From Eubacteriaceae bacterium Marseille-Q4139 (GTDB lineage: Bacteria; Bacillota; Clostridia; Lachnospirales; Lachnospiraceae): DNA of 64,000 nt. Numbering within the stretch: position 1 is the first letter of the stretch; each line of letters opens with the position of its first letter. Below, piece by piece: positions 7,999 through 16,850 of the stretch. The stretch covers positions 3,087,365 through 3,151,364 of the forward strand of contig JAGTTQ010000001.1 of NCBI GenBank assembly GCA_018223415.1, read 5' to 3'. The notes under the pieces were generated by a model that was not told the origin of the DNA, did not search any database, and was given only the letters and a program-made list of their open reading frames with translations. Both the position numbers and the translations under genes were made by a program.

Positions 7999-8027
7999 TT
8001 TACTTTCCCTGATGCATGGGATATAAT
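7999..8027 (+). promoter_or_regulatory. Probable sigma-A promoter of the AbrB/PIN pair
   Basis: TTTACT (7999-8004), 17-bp spacer, then a perfect TATAAT (8022-8027), 53 bp upstream of the antitoxin start. Confidence 0.6.
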
Positions 8028-8080
8028 GATAATGGGGATAAAGAAAACTTGAAATCTAAAGAATAGAAAGGAGAACTCAT

Positions 8081-8338
8081 ATGAATTTGGCGAAAATCTC
8101 TGCGAATGGTCAAATCACTGTACCAGTGGAAATAAGACGTCAGCTCGGTTTAAAATCCGGTGATAAAATTCTGTTCCTTCAAAAACAGAACGGCGAAATC
8201 GTTGTCAGCAATGCTTCTGCTGCGGCGATCCGCAAAGCACAGGTTGCTTTTGCAGGTGCCGCTGAGACGATGGGAATTTCCAGCGAGGAGGATATTCAGG
8301 CGCTGGTAGATGAGGTTCGTTACGGAAAGGAACGGTAA
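8081..8338 (+). CDS. AbrB/MazE-type antitoxin
   Basis: 85 residues. Residues 1-45 form a SpoVT-AbrB swapped-hairpin DNA-binding domain (ISANGQITVPVEIRRQLGLKSGDKILF). The C-terminal half (SAAAIRKAQVAFAG to the acidic EEDIQALVDEVR) is the likely toxin-neutralising tail. It starts after AAAGGAG and ends one base before the PIN-domain gene, a typical type II toxin-antitoxin layout in which the antitoxin also represses its own promoter. Confidence 0.9.
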   Translation: MNLAKISANGQITVPVEIRRQLGLKSGDKILFLQKQNGEIVVSNASAAAIRKAQVAFAGAAETMGISSEEDIQALVDEVRYGKER

Positions 8339-8339
8339 A

Positions 8340-8738
8340 ATGCGGATACTGATTGATACGAACATTTTATTTTCTGCATTGGTATTTCCGCATTCAAAAC
8401 CGGCAAAGACTTTGCTTTACGTTGCAGATAATCATGAAATTGTCTTGTGTGACCGTAATATTACGGAGTTGCGGGATATCCTGGGCCGGAAAGCACCGGA
8501 ATATCTGCCGGATGCGGAAGTGCTTCTGGCGGAAATGTCCTATGAATTGATTCCTGCGGTCGACCATGCGGAAAAGCTGATACGCGATGCAAAAGACCAA
8601 CCAATTTTGAATGCGGCTATCGTATCGGATGTTGACATCATCCTCACCGGCGACAAAGACTTCCTTAGTCTGGACATAGAGCACCCAAAGTGCATGACTG
8701 TCGCACAATTTCTTGAAAAAGAGGGCGCAGAAGTATGA
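8340..8738 (+). CDS. PIN-domain ribonuclease toxin
   Basis: 132 residues from ATG 8340, one base after the antitoxin stop. The PIN acidic set is visible: D6 in MRILIDTNILFSAL, an E in ITELRDIL, and the pair in AKDQPILNAAIVSDVDIILTGDKDFL. These residues bind Mg2+/Mn2+ in VapC-like RNases that cut specific tRNAs or rRNA. An apparent longer frame from 8310 would overlap the antitoxin and lacks its own ribosome site. Confidence 0.9.
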   Translation: MRILIDTNILFSALVFPHSKPAKTLLYVADNHEIVLCDRNITELRDILGRKAPEYLPDAEVLLAEMSYELIPAVDHAEKLIRDAKDQPILNAAIVSDVDIILTGDKDFLSLDIEHPKCMTVAQFLEKEGAEV

Positions 8739-8830
8739 CCTTTGCAGCCTTTCTGACGCGATGCAAAAGCCAGGAAGTTTAGTGAAGGTTTACGGCCTGC
8801 CGAGACGATGGGCTATATATAGGAAACAGG

Positions 8831-8875
8831 GCTGCTGTGCCAGGAAATGAAAATCCTGGTGCGGCAGCTTTTTTT
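8831..8875 (+). terminator. Strong Rho-independent terminator before spoIIIA
   Basis: A 15-bp stem (GCTGCTGTGCCAGGA at 8831-8845 with TCCTGGTGCGGCAGC at 8854-8868, three G-U pairs), 8-nt loop and seven T residues. It isolates the toxin-antitoxin pair from spoIIIA. Confidence 0.85.
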
Positions 8876-8938
8876 GTCCCAAAAACCACTCATATCCCCG
8901 CCCCATCTTCATATATTGAGATAAAGGAGCGTGGGACA

Positions 8939-9943
8939 ATGGAGGCAGCAGACCTTAAAAAATACCTTGAGCGCGCCGCAGGCACGGCGGGGCTCCAGGA
9001 GATTCGGATCCGGGCAGGGCAGCCAGTTTTTCTTATCATCGACGGCGCCGAATGGGTGCTCGGGGAACAGGGGCTTCTTTCGGGAAGCGGGGCGAAAACA
9101 GCACCGAGAGCAGAAAAGCGTATCCTTAAGGAGCTTTTGGAAATCTTTGCCAGGCATTCCCTCTACGCCTACGAGGACGAAATCCGCCAGGGCTTTCTCA
9201 CCATCGAAGGCGGACACCGGGTGGGGCTTTGCGGAAAGGCCGTCCTGGAGGGGGACAAGGTTCGCACCATCAAGGAGATTTCCAGCTTAAACATCCGCAT
9301 CGCCCATGAGAAAAAGGGCTGTGCCGATGCGGTGTTTCCGTACCTTTTTGAAAACGGCGGCCTTGTGAACACGCTTCTCGTCTCGCCGCCCGGCGCGGGG
9401 AAAACGACAATGCTCCGGGACATGATCCGTCAGGTCTCCGACGGGAGCCGGTATGGGCCAGGCCGTTCCGTAGCCGTTGTGGACGAGCGGTCGGAGCTTG
9501 CGGCCTGCTTTTTGGGACAGCCCCAGTGTGACCTTGGCATGCGGACGGACGTGCTGGACGGCTGCCCGAAGGCCGTGGGAATGATGATGGCGATCCGTTC
9601 CATGGCGCCCTACGCGGTGGCTGTCGATGAAATCGGGACAAAGGAAGATCTTGAGGCCCTGCGCCAGGCGTCAAACTGCGGCTGCCGGATTCTGGCGACG
9701 GTTCACGGGAGCTCCGTCTTCGATCTGACAAACAAACCGGTGATTTCCGAGATGGTGAGGGAAAAGGTGTTCGCGCGGTACGTGGTGCTCGGGAAAAACC
9801 CGCATCCCGGAACAGTCATCGGGATTTATGATGAAAACAGGAGGGAGCTGATAAACGATGAGGTATCTTGGGATTGCGCTGATGGCCGCGTCCTTAACCG
9901 GGGCAGGTTTCCTCGCGGCAGGGCGCCTGCGGGAGCGGTTTGA
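8939..9943 (+). CDS. spoIIIAA: Stage III sporulation protein AA, secretion-type ATPase
   Basis: 334 residues from ATG 8939 (AAAGGAG 11-17 bp upstream). It has the Walker A loop SPPGAGKTTMLRDMIR and Walker B VAVVDERSEL of the SpoIIIAA ATPase, related to type II/IV secretion motors. In sporulation it powers the SpoIIIA-SpoIIQ channel that links the mother cell to the engulfed forespore. An N-terminal extension back to 8837 is open but overlaps a terminator and is not family-like. The 3' end overlaps spoIIIAB by 86 bp in another frame, extending the C-terminus with an Arg/Gly-rich tail. Confidence 0.95.
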   Translation: MEAADLKKYLERAAGTAGLQEIRIRAGQPVFLIIDGAEWVLGEQGLLSGSGAKTAPRAEKRILKELLEIFARHSLYAYEDEIRQGFLTIEGGHRVGLCGKAVLEGDKVRTIKEISSLNIRIAHEKKGCADAVFPYLFENGGLVNTLLVSPPGAGKTTMLRDMIRQVSDGSRYGPGRSVAVVDERSELAACFLGQPQCDLGMRTDVLDGCPKAVGMMMAIRSMAPYAVAVDEIGTKEDLEALRQASNCGCRILATVHGSSVFDLTNKPVISEMVREKVFARYVVLGKNPHPGTVIGIYDENRRELINDEVSWDCADGRVLNRGRFPRGRAPAGAV

Positions 9944-10394
9944 AATCCTTTTGCTGTTTAAAAAGCTTGCATACGCCTTAAAAGGGGAGATCCTCTACTC
10001 CAATTCCACCCTGTCGGAGGCGCTTTTTGAGGTCGGCAGACGGTTTTTGGAGGGACGGAGCGGGCACTTAAAGGAACCGGGGCTTTTCTTTCTCCGGGTG
10101 AAGGAGCGGATGGAAAAAGAGCGCGGAACGCCGTTTTTCGTCCTATGGAAGGAGGAGGCGGGGAAGTTTCCGGCAGATTTTCCCATGGAAAAAGCGGACA
10201 TGCAGGCGCTCTGCGGCCTGGGGGAGACGTTAGGGTACGCCGACCGGGACATGCAGGAGCGGACGCTTCTTTTATATTTAGAGCAGCTTGAGGATTCCAT
10301 GGCGTATTTAAAAAAGGAAATGGACGCCAGGATGAAGCTCTTAAAAAGCCTGGGGGCGGCCGCCGGGCTGTTCCTGGCGGTAATCATGTTGTAA
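9858..10394 (+). CDS. spoIIIAB: Stage III sporulation protein AB
   Basis: 178 residues with an N-terminal hydrophobic segment (IALMAASLTGAGFLAAG) and a C-terminal one (LKSLGAAAGLFLAVIML); the middle is helical. SpoIIIAB resembles GspF-type platform proteins of type II secretion and sits in the mother-cell membrane of the feeding-tube channel. Start ATG 9858 follows AGGAGGGAGCTGATAAACG inside the end of spoIIIAA. Gene order and length fit the family. Confidence 0.95.
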   Translation: MRYLGIALMAASLTGAGFLAAGRLRERFEILLLFKKLAYALKGEILYSNSTLSEALFEVGRRFLEGRSGHLKEPGLFFLRVKERMEKERGTPFFVLWKEEAGKFPADFPMEKADMQALCGLGETLGYADRDMQERTLLLYLEQLEDSMAYLKKEMDARMKLLKSLGAAAGLFLAVIML

Positions 10395-10404
10395 GGAGGA
10401 TGGC

Positions 10405-10599
10405 ATGGGGGTAAACCTGATTTTTAAAATTGCGGCAGTGGGGATTCTGGTATCGGTCATCTGCCAGGTGTTAAAGCACAGCGGGCGGGAAGACCAGGCC
10501 TTTCTCACGAGCCTGGCAGGCCTTGTGCTTGTCCTGTTCTGGATTGTCCCCTATATTTACGAGCTGTTTGAAACCATCAAAACCTTGTTTGCATTGTAG
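10405..10599 (+). CDS. spoIIIAC: Stage III sporulation protein AC
   Basis: 64-residue membrane protein with two hydrophobic helices (LIFKIAAVGILVSVICQVL and FLTSLAGLVLVLFWIVPYI), the normal size for SpoIIIAC. It begins 10 bp after spoIIIAB behind AAGGAGG and belongs to the mother-cell channel complex. Confidence 0.95.
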   Translation: MGVNLIFKIAAVGILVSVICQVLKHSGREDQAFLTSLAGLVLVLFWIVPYIYELFETIKTLFAL

Positions 10600-10611
10600 G
10601 GAGGCGGGTGC

Positions 10612-10998
10612 ATGACAATCGTTCAGGCGGCAGTCATGGGGATTGCGGCAGTGGTGCTGGCTGTCCAGATTAAGCCGTTAAAGGGTGAGTATTCGGTCTA
10701 CCTGATTTTAACGGCGGCCCTTGTCATCGGCTTTTTGGGTATTTCGAGACTCGACATCATCCTGGAGACAGCAAGGGAGATCGGAAGCTACATCCAGGTG
10801 CAGAACATCTATCTCGGGACGCTTTTAAAGATGGTGGGGATCACCTACATCGCCGAGTTTGCGGCCGGGATCTGCAAGGACGCCGGATTTTTTTCTCTCG
10901 GCACGCAGATCCAGATGTTCGGGAAGCTCTCGATTCTGGCCGTCAGCGCGCCGGTGTTATTGGCTCTTTTAGAGACTCTTAAGGTGTTTATGGAATGA
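10612..10998 (+). CDS. spoIIIAD: Stage III sporulation protein AD
   Basis: 128 residues with about four membrane segments and the family-like N-terminus MTIVQAAVMGIAAVVLAVQIKPLKGEYSVY. Part of the SpoIIIA channel with AC and AE. Its stop overlaps the spoIIIAE start by 4 bp (10995-10998, ATGA), pointing to translational coupling. Confidence 0.95.
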   Translation: MTIVQAAVMGIAAVVLAVQIKPLKGEYSVYLILTAALVIGFLGISRLDIILETAREIGSYIQVQNIYLGTLLKMVGITYIAEFAAGICKDAGFFSLGTQIQMFGKLSILAVSAPVLLALLETLKVFME

Positions 10999-12149
10999 AA
11001 AAGAGACGATGGATTTTTTTATGGAGCATGACGTTTTTCGTTTTTCTTATCGCCGTCTCTCCCATGAAGGTGCGCGGGGAAGAAATCGGCTTTTCCTTAG
11101 AGGACTTCGATGTTTCCGAAATCCAGGAATATCTGGACGAGAGCCTGGGGGCGGAAAACGGGATTTCCTTCGGGGAGCTGATGAAAAGCCTCATGGACGG
11201 GGATTTTCAGACGGCGGCGTCCGGCCTTTTGGAAAATGGAAAAGGAGCGCTGTTTTCCGAAATCCGCACCAACATGGGGCTCATGGCAAAGCTTGCCGTC
11301 CTTGCGGTGATCGGGGCCATTTTTTCCAACTTTTCCGGGATTTTTGGCTCCGGGCAGGTGTCGGAAACCGGATTTTATGTGGTTTACCTGCTCGCCATGA
11401 CGTTTTTATCGGCCAGCTTTTTTGCAAGTGTTTCCGTGGCGGATCAGGTTTTTGAAAACATCCTGGAATTCATGCGGGTGCTGCTGCCGGCCTATTTCAT
11501 GGCGGCAGCCATGGCAGGCGGGGCCGTCACATCGTCGGCCATGTGCACCGTCACCTTTGCGGCCATCGGCGCCGTCCAGGCGGTATTTTCCGGATTTTTA
11601 ATCCCGCTCATGAAGGTGTACATGATGCTGGCGCTGGCAGGAAATTTATATAAGGAAGATATGATTTCCAGGATGACATCGCTTCTTAGGCAGTTTATTT
11701 TGTGGACGCTAAAAACCATGGTTGGACTGATTTTGGGATTCCACCTGATCCAGGGGCTTGTGCTTCCGCAGGCAGATGCCTTAAAAAATGCCTCTGCCAT
11801 GCGGCTTGTGGAGCTGATTCCCGGCGTCGGGGCAGGCGCAGGCGCCGTCTCCCAGATCGTCATGGGCTCCGGGATCCTCATAAAAAATACGGCCGGGGCC
11901 GCCGGCGTCATCGTCCTTCTCGTGCTGGCGGCGGTGCCGGTCATCAAGCTCACGGTTTTGATGGCGCTCTATTACGGGACGGCGGCCGTGATCCAGCCGG
12001 TCTGTGACAAGCGGCTTTCCGCCTGCATTTCCGAGGTAGCCGGGGGACATGGGATTCTCCTTAAAATGGTGGGTTATTCCCTGGTTTTATTCGTGCTGAC
12101 CATAGCAATTCTCTGCATTTCCACGAATGCAGCGTATTATGCGGGGTGA
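10995..12149 (+). CDS. spoIIIAE: Stage III sporulation protein AE
   Basis: 384 residues. An N-terminal signal-like segment (IFLWSMTFFVFLIAVSPMKVRG) precedes a soluble part with two acidic helices and then about seven to eight membrane segments from residue 95. SpoIIIAE is the large integral membrane subunit of the channel. Length and order match the family. Confidence 0.95.
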   Translation: MKKRRWIFLWSMTFFVFLIAVSPMKVRGEEIGFSLEDFDVSEIQEYLDESLGAENGISFGELMKSLMDGDFQTAASGLLENGKGALFSEIRTNMGLMAKLAVLAVIGAIFSNFSGIFGSGQVSETGFYVVYLLAMTFLSASFFASVSVADQVFENILEFMRVLLPAYFMAAAMAGGAVTSSAMCTVTFAAIGAVQAVFSGFLIPLMKVYMMLALAGNLYKEDMISRMTSLLRQFILWTLKTMVGLILGFHLIQGLVLPQADALKNASAMRLVELIPGVGAGAGAVSQIVMGSGILIKNTAGAAGVIVLLVLAAVPVIKLTVLMALYYGTAAVIQPVCDKRLSACISEVAGGHGILLKMVGYSLVLFVLTIAILCISTNAAYYAG

Positions 12150-12153
12150 TTGG

Positions 12154-12726
12154 ATGGAATGGATCATGGAGTGGGTGCGGGGGCTTGCGTTTTATCTGAT
12201 CCTCATGACAGTGGTTTTAAACCTTCTGCCGGATAAGACGTATGAAAAGTATCTGCGGCTCTTTACCGGCATGGTTTTTATCCTGTTAGTGTTCCGGCCA
12301 TTTGCCGACCTCACAGGGCTTGAGGCGCGCATGGCAGGAGCCTTTGAGCGGATCACGTTCCAAAACGACGCAAAGCTTTTAAAGCGGGAAATTATGGAGG
12401 CGGAAGAGGTACGGCTTAAAAAGCTTACGGAGAGCTTTCAGGCCGCGGTGGAGCTGGATTTAAAAACCATGGCGGAGGGGAGCGGCCTTGTCTGCAAAAG
12501 CGTGGAGATTGCGCTCAATGAAGATGGGGAGAGCGAAAACTTCGGTGCCCTTTTGTCAGTGAAGATGAAAGCAGCTCTTTTGGGAGGCGGCGAAAGCCTA
12601 TCAAGAGAAGAAGAGGAAAACCACCGCATGGAAGCGAACCGGGAGATTGCCGGGCTCAGGAAACGGATAGGAGAGTATTATGGACTGGAAGAAGGATTTA
12701 TTGAAATCAGGCTGGAAGCTCAATAA
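12154..12726 (+). CDS. spoIIIAF: Stage III sporulation protein AF
   Basis: 190 residues from ATG 12154, preferred because GGGGTG lies just upstream; ATG 12127 lies inside spoIIIAE with no ribosome site. Two N-terminal membrane helices (GLAFYLILMTVVLNLLP and LFTGMVFILLVFRPFADL) precede a soluble domain that in this family has a ring-building fold. It overlaps the next gene by 47 bp. Confidence 0.9.
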   Translation: MEWIMEWVRGLAFYLILMTVVLNLLPDKTYEKYLRLFTGMVFILLVFRPFADLTGLEARMAGAFERITFQNDAKLLKREIMEAEEVRLKKLTESFQAAVELDLKTMAEGSGLVCKSVEIALNEDGESENFGALLSVKMKAALLGGGESLSREEEENHRMEANREIAGLRKRIGEYYGLEEGFIEIRLEAQ

Positions 12727-13282
12727 AGAAAAGTTAATTTTCCTGTTCTGTTCAGGGCTTCTTTTGTTTATCATCGCCCTGCCGACGGGAAATGGGGAAA
12801 AGGAGGAGAAAACTGCCGGACAGATGCAGGAGATAAAGACGCAGGAAGCCGGCACGGCCGTTTCGGACGGCGACAGCGAGTATGAAAAGGAGTTGGAGGA
12901 CAGAATCCGCGCGATTTTAAGCCAGGTGGAAGGCGTCGGGGAAGTGGACGTGATGGTGGTGTTAAAGTCCTCGGAGGAGAAAGTCTTCCATGTGGATAAA
13001 ACCATGTCCTCGTCGGTGACGGAGGAGTCGGAGCCTGACGGGACACAGAGGTTATCCAGGCAGCAGGAGAGCGCAGAAAGCACAGTAATGGGCGGGAGCG
13101 GGACAGACGGCGGCCCCATCGTGGAAAAAGAGCTTAAGCCGGAGCTTTCCGGCATCGTCATAAGCGCCGACGGCGGCGGAAGCACGGCCGTAAAAGCGGA
13201 AATTTCTGAGGCCATGGAAGCATTATTCGGCCTGCCTGCACATAAGATAAAAGTATTAAAGAGGGTGAAAAAAGGAGTCTGA
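12680..13282 (+). CDS. spoIIIAG: Stage III sporulation protein AG
   Basis: 200 residues with one N-terminal membrane helix (LIFLFCSGLLLFIIALP) and an extracytoplasmic part containing LSQVEGVGEVDVMVVLKSSEEKVFHVD, the ring-building motif of SpoIIIAG. SpoIIIAG forms a large ring in the intermembrane space during engulfment. The C-terminal KAEISEAMEALFGLPAHKIKVLKRVK is family-typical. It ends at the first base of spoIIIAH. Confidence 0.95.
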   Translation: MDWKKDLLKSGWKLNKEKLIFLFCSGLLLFIIALPTGNGEKEEKTAGQMQEIKTQEAGTAVSDGDSEYEKELEDRIRAILSQVEGVGEVDVMVVLKSSEEKVFHVDKTMSSSVTEESEPDGTQRLSRQQESAESTVMGGSGTDGGPIVEKELKPELSGIVISADGGGSTAVKAEISEAMEALFGLPAHKIKVLKRVKKGV

Positions 13283-14031
13283 TGGGAATGAAACGGATAT
13301 TCAGGAGAAACCAGGTAATTATCACGACGCTGGCAGTCATGATCGCGGCCGCCGGATATCTCAACTATTCTGCCAAAAAGGAGGTGGCCGGAAGCGAAGT
13401 GTACGAGGCCGGGATGATGGAAATCTCCGATGAAGACATTCTGGCAGAAAATCAGGCACAGCCCATGGCAGACGACGGGACGTTAAAGGAGATTGCAAGC
13501 CTGGACAGTGACACCGAGGGCGAGGTTTCGGCAGTTCCGGAGGCCGGAGAGACCGTATCGTCGGAAAACGCCGCCCCCACGGAAGTTGCCGATAACGGCG
13601 CGGCCGGTGAAGCGGCAGAAGAAGCCGGTATGGAAAATCCCGGCGAGGCTGTCCTCACAGGCGGCACCAGCGTTTCCGAGTACATAGCCGGCGTCCAGCT
13701 CAACAGAGAACAGATCCGGGCCAAGAATAAAGAGACGTTAATGGAAATCATAAGCAGCGACATGATCTCGGAGACAGAAAAACAGACGGCCATCCAGAGC
13801 ATGATCGAGATGACGGAAATCGTGGAAAAGGAAAACGCGGCTGAAACGCTCTTAAAGGCGAAAGGCTTTTCCGACCCGGTCGTCAGCATCACCGACGGGA
13901 AGGTGGATGTCGTCATCAACGCCGCCTCCATCACCGACCCGGAGCGGGCGCAGATCGAGGATATCGTGAAGCGGAAGACGGAGGTTGGAGCCGATGGGAT
14001 TGTGATTACGCTTTTGGATCTTCAGGAATAG
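13282..14031 (+). CDS. spoIIIAH: Stage III sporulation protein AH
   Basis: 249 residues: N-terminal membrane anchor (VIITTLAVMIAAAGYLNYS), an acidic Ala/Glu-rich linker (about 40-125), and a C-terminal YscJ/FliF-like domain (about 140-249, with EAETLLKAKGFSDPVVSITDGKVDVV-type pattern) that binds forespore SpoIIQ across the intermembrane space. Its last 26 bp overlap the 3' end of the convergent sigma-54 regulator gene. Confidence 0.95.
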   Translation: MGMKRIFRRNQVIITTLAVMIAAAGYLNYSAKKEVAGSEVYEAGMMEISDEDILAENQAQPMADDGTLKEIASLDSDTEGEVSAVPEAGETVSSENAAPTEVADNGAAGEAAEEAGMENPGEAVLTGGTSVSEYIAGVQLNREQIRAKNKETLMEIISSDMISETEKQTAIQSMIEMTEIVEKENAAETLLKAKGFSDPVVSITDGKVDVVINAASITDPERAQIEDIVKRKTEVGADGIVITLLDLQE

Positions 14032-15424
14032 GGAATAAGTCCGGCCGCCGCCTCCTGACGAAGGTTGACGGTGCCATGTTGAGGCTGGCGGCGGCATCAC
14101 GGACATTTCCATATGTTTCGTAGGCCTGGTTTAGGTATTCTAACTCAATGTTCCGAAGGGTCGATTTGAGATCTGCCGTCGGTGGGAGAGAAGTTTTAAA
14201 ATCCCGGGGCAGTGCTTTATACGGATACAGATGCAGAGCATCCGGGGAAATCTCGTCACTGGTGCTGATGATGACAGCCCTTTCTACAATATTCCGCAGC
14301 TCGCGGATATTCCCCGGCCATGCATACTGTTCCATCATCCCGATGGACAGGCGGGAGAAATATTTTCTCATGTCATATTTTTTATTCAGACGTTCCAGGA
14401 ACAGCTTTGCAAGCGGGAGGATATCGCCGGGGCGTTCCCTCAAAGGCGGGATATGGACCGGAAAGATCATCAGGCGATAGTACAGATCCTGACGGAACAA
14501 TTTTTGCTCTACCATTTCTTCCAGATTGCGGTTGGTGGCAGCCAGGACGCGCACATCCACTTTAACCGGCTTCCGACCGCCGACACGTTCGATTTCCTGT
14601 TCTTGAAGCACACGCAGAAGTTTTACCTGCATATCAAGGGGGAGTTCTCCGATTTCGTCAAGAAAAATTGTTCCGTGATTGGCAAGTTCAAAGAGTCCCA
14701 TCTTTCCATTCTTGTCTGCGCCGGTGAATGCGCCGCCTTCATAGCCGAAAAGCTCGCTTTCCACGAGGTTTGCCGGAATAGAACCGCAGTTTACGGTAAT
14801 ATAAGGCTTTTCCTTTCTCTGACTGTTCTGACAGAGGTATTTTGCAAATACTTCTTTTCCGACACCAGTTTCCCCAAGAAGAATGACAGTGGTATCCATC
14901 GGAGCCACCTTATTTAAAAGAGACAGGACATTTGCAGTTTTCGGATCCTTGGCGATGATGCCCTCGGGAATCCCAAGACCGGATTTCATGTGTTGGAGCT
15001 CCTGCCGCAGTTTCCTTTCCTCGTGCTCTAATTTCGTAGTTTGCTCTTTCAGACGGTAAAGCTCTGTGATATCCCGGACATTGGTGATGACAAGCAGCAC
15101 TTCCCCGTCCGCACCGAAGATCGGGCTGCTGGTAATTAAGGCGCGCTTTCCGGTTTTAAAATCCTGCTGGATTGTCACAGGCTTTTTCTGCTCTAATGCC
15201 ATAAGGGAGCCGGAAGCAGAAATCGTCTTATTTTTGACGAGATCCCGCATATTGTGACCGAGAACCTCAGATTCCCTGAGCCCGGAGATGGTGAGATAGG
15301 AACGGTTCACCTTGATGGTATTGGCCTGGCCGTCTGTGATATAGATACCGTCAAAGGAGTGCTCGATAATAGCATCGAGAAATTCGCTGCTTAAGGCTTC
15401 GGATGAAATTCGTTTTCTTGTCAT
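14006..15424 (-). CDS. Sigma-54-dependent transcriptional activator with PAS sensor domain
   Basis: 472 residues. A PAS domain (about 12-125, AIIEHSFDGIYITDGQANTI) senses an unknown signal; an AAA+ domain follows with Walker A GETGVGKE (184-191), the sigma-54-contact loop GAFTGA (231-236) and Walker B TIFLDEIGELP; a Fis-type helix-turn-helix closes the protein (NVRDAAASLNMAPSTFVRRR). It hydrolyses ATP to open RpoN promoters. Two such promoters and tandem palindromes lie at 18344-18528, next to its own operon, so it most likely controls abfD/abfT and the Nfu gene. Start has GGGAGGG upstream. No receiver domain is present. Confidence 0.95.
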   Translation of the reverse strand: MTRKRISSEALSSEFLDAIIEHSFDGIYITDGQANTIKVNRSYLTISGLRESEVLGHNMRDLVKNKTISASGSLMALEQKKPVTIQQDFKTGKRALITSSPIFGADGEVLLVITNVRDITELYRLKEQTTKLEHEERKLRQELQHMKSGLGIPEGIIAKDPKTANVLSLLNKVAPMDTTVILLGETGVGKEVFAKYLCQNSQRKEKPYITVNCGSIPANLVESELFGYEGGAFTGADKNGKMGLFELANHGTIFLDEIGELPLDMQVKLLRVLQEQEIERVGGRKPVKVDVRVLAATNRNLEEMVEQKLFRQDLYYRLMIFPVHIPPLRERPGDILPLAKLFLERLNKKYDMRKYFSRLSIGMMEQYAWPGNIRELRNIVERAVIISTSDEISPDALHLYPYKALPRDFKTSLPPTADLKSTLRNIELEYLNQAYETYGNVRDAAASLNMAPSTFVRRRRPDLFPIPEDPKA

Positions 15425-15520
15425 AATCGACCCTCCCTGACGATATGCGGCATCTGCCTGATGAATCCGATTTTACCATACCACACCTGATAATACAATG
15501 AGGATACTTCTTACATTTCC

Positions 15521-16828
15521 TCAAAAGCGTGTGTGAAAGCGCTCTTCGCAGGCATCTTTCAGAGAATCGCGGAAATCCGGATGGGCGATTTCCACCAGGG
15601 CGCGGGCCCGTTCCCTGAGCGTTTTTCCGGAAAGCTTTGCAATTCCATATTCCGTTACCGCGTAGTCCACATCATTGCGGGAAGTGGTAACTGCGGCGCC
15701 TTCCGTCAGAAATGGGACAATCCTGGAGACGGTACCGCCTAATGCCGTAGATGGAAAGGCCAGGATTGACCTTCCGTTCTTTGCCATGGCAGCACCGCGG
15801 ATGAAGTCCACCTGTCCGCCTACGCCGGAAATCTGCGTACAGCCAATGGATTCCGAGGCGGCCTGTCCGGTAATATCCATCTGGACGCAGGAATTGATGG
15901 AGACAAGGTTGTCCTCTTTCATGATGGTGACCGGGTGATTGACATAGTCCACCGGATGCAGCTCCACATCCGGATTGTGGTTGACAAAGTCATAAAGACG
16001 TCTTGTCCCCATCAAAAACGAAGCGACAAATTTTCCTGGATGTGTCTTTTTTCGCCGGTTTGTGATAACACCGCGTTCTGCCAGATTAACGACGCCGTCC
16101 GAAAACATTTCGGAGTGAATGCCGAGATCCTTTTTATCTCCCAGGAAAAGGAGGACCGCATCGGGAATCGCGCCAATTCCAAGTTGAAGAGTATCCCCAT
16201 CATGGATCAAGGACGCGCAGTAGGAACCGATAGCCTGCTCTGTGGGGCCGACTTTTGGAGATAAAAGCTCAAGCACCGGAGCGTCATGTTCCACAATCGC
16301 AGCAAGGTTGCCGGCTGATACATGGATATGGCTGTTTCCGCCGGTGACAGGGTAATTTTTATTGACCTGTACGATCAGTTTTTTTGCACATGTAGCAGCA
16401 GGAAGTGTGTAATCAACGGAAATTCCAAGGCTCATGCAGCCGTTTTCATCCGGAGGTGACGCCTGTACCAGTGCCGCGTCCACCGGGAGCGTTCCGTCTG
16501 CAAAGAGGGAAGGTACCCGGTAAAAAAAGCAGGGTGTGTAGCCGGCACGTCCCTCCGCAATGGCGTTTCTGGTCGGGCCGCCTGCGAACAGAGCATTGTG
16601 ATGGAAATGCCGTTCCATGCCAGGCTGTACATATAAAGCCTTTCCCATAGGCACCATATGGATGATTTCCACGTTCTCATACTGGGCAGCTTTTTTCACC
16701 AGCGTATCGACCAGATAGGACGGTTCACCGCAGGCATGTCCGATGACAACGCGGTCGTTGGAGCGGATCAGATCAAGGGCCTTGTCTGCATCCATTTTTT
16801 TCTTTTGATAATCGAGTTCCCAATTCAC
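15521..16828 (-). CDS. abfT: 4-hydroxybutyrate CoA-transferase
   Basis: 435 residues from GTG 16828, chosen because AGAAGGGAGAG precedes it and VNWELDYQKK aligns with the family N-terminus; the frame is open further but overlaps abfD. Acetyl-CoA hydrolase/transferase fold in two halves. The catalytic glutamate is E240 in IHSEMFSDGVVNLAE, and the oxyanion-type loop LGIGAIPDAVL precedes it. It swaps CoA between acetyl-CoA (or butyryl-CoA) and 4-hydroxybutyrate. It lies 22 bp downstream of abfD, its pathway successor, and 96 bp before the regulator gene. Confidence 0.9.
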   Translation of the reverse strand: MNWELDYQKKKMDADKALDLIRSNDRVVIGHACGEPSYLVDTLVKKAAQYENVEIIHMVPMGKALYVQPGMERHFHHNALFAGGPTRNAIAEGRAGYTPCFFYRVPSLFADGTLPVDAALVQASPPDENGCMSLGISVDYTLPAATCAKKLIVQVNKNYPVTGGNSHIHVSAGNLAAIVEHDAPVLELLSPKVGPTEQAIGSYCASLIHDGDTLQLGIGAIPDAVLLFLGDKKDLGIHSEMFSDGVVNLAERGVITNRRKKTHPGKFVASFLMGTRRLYDFVNHNPDVELHPVDYVNHPVTIMKEDNLVSINSCVQMDITGQAASESIGCTQISGVGGQVDFIRGAAMAKNGRSILAFPSTALGGTVSRIVPFLTEGAAVTTSRNDVDYAVTEYGIAKLSGKTLRERARALVEIAHPDFRDSLKDACEERFHTRF

Positions 16829-16850
16829 AGCAGTCTCTCCCTTCTGTATC

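Noticed and set aside
8890..8917. Possible sigma-E promoter for spoIIIA (TCATATC-N13-CATATATT).
   Set aside because: The transcript would start at about 8923, inside the ribosome site of spoIIIAA, so the spacing is not workable. The real sigma-E promoter was not found with confidence.
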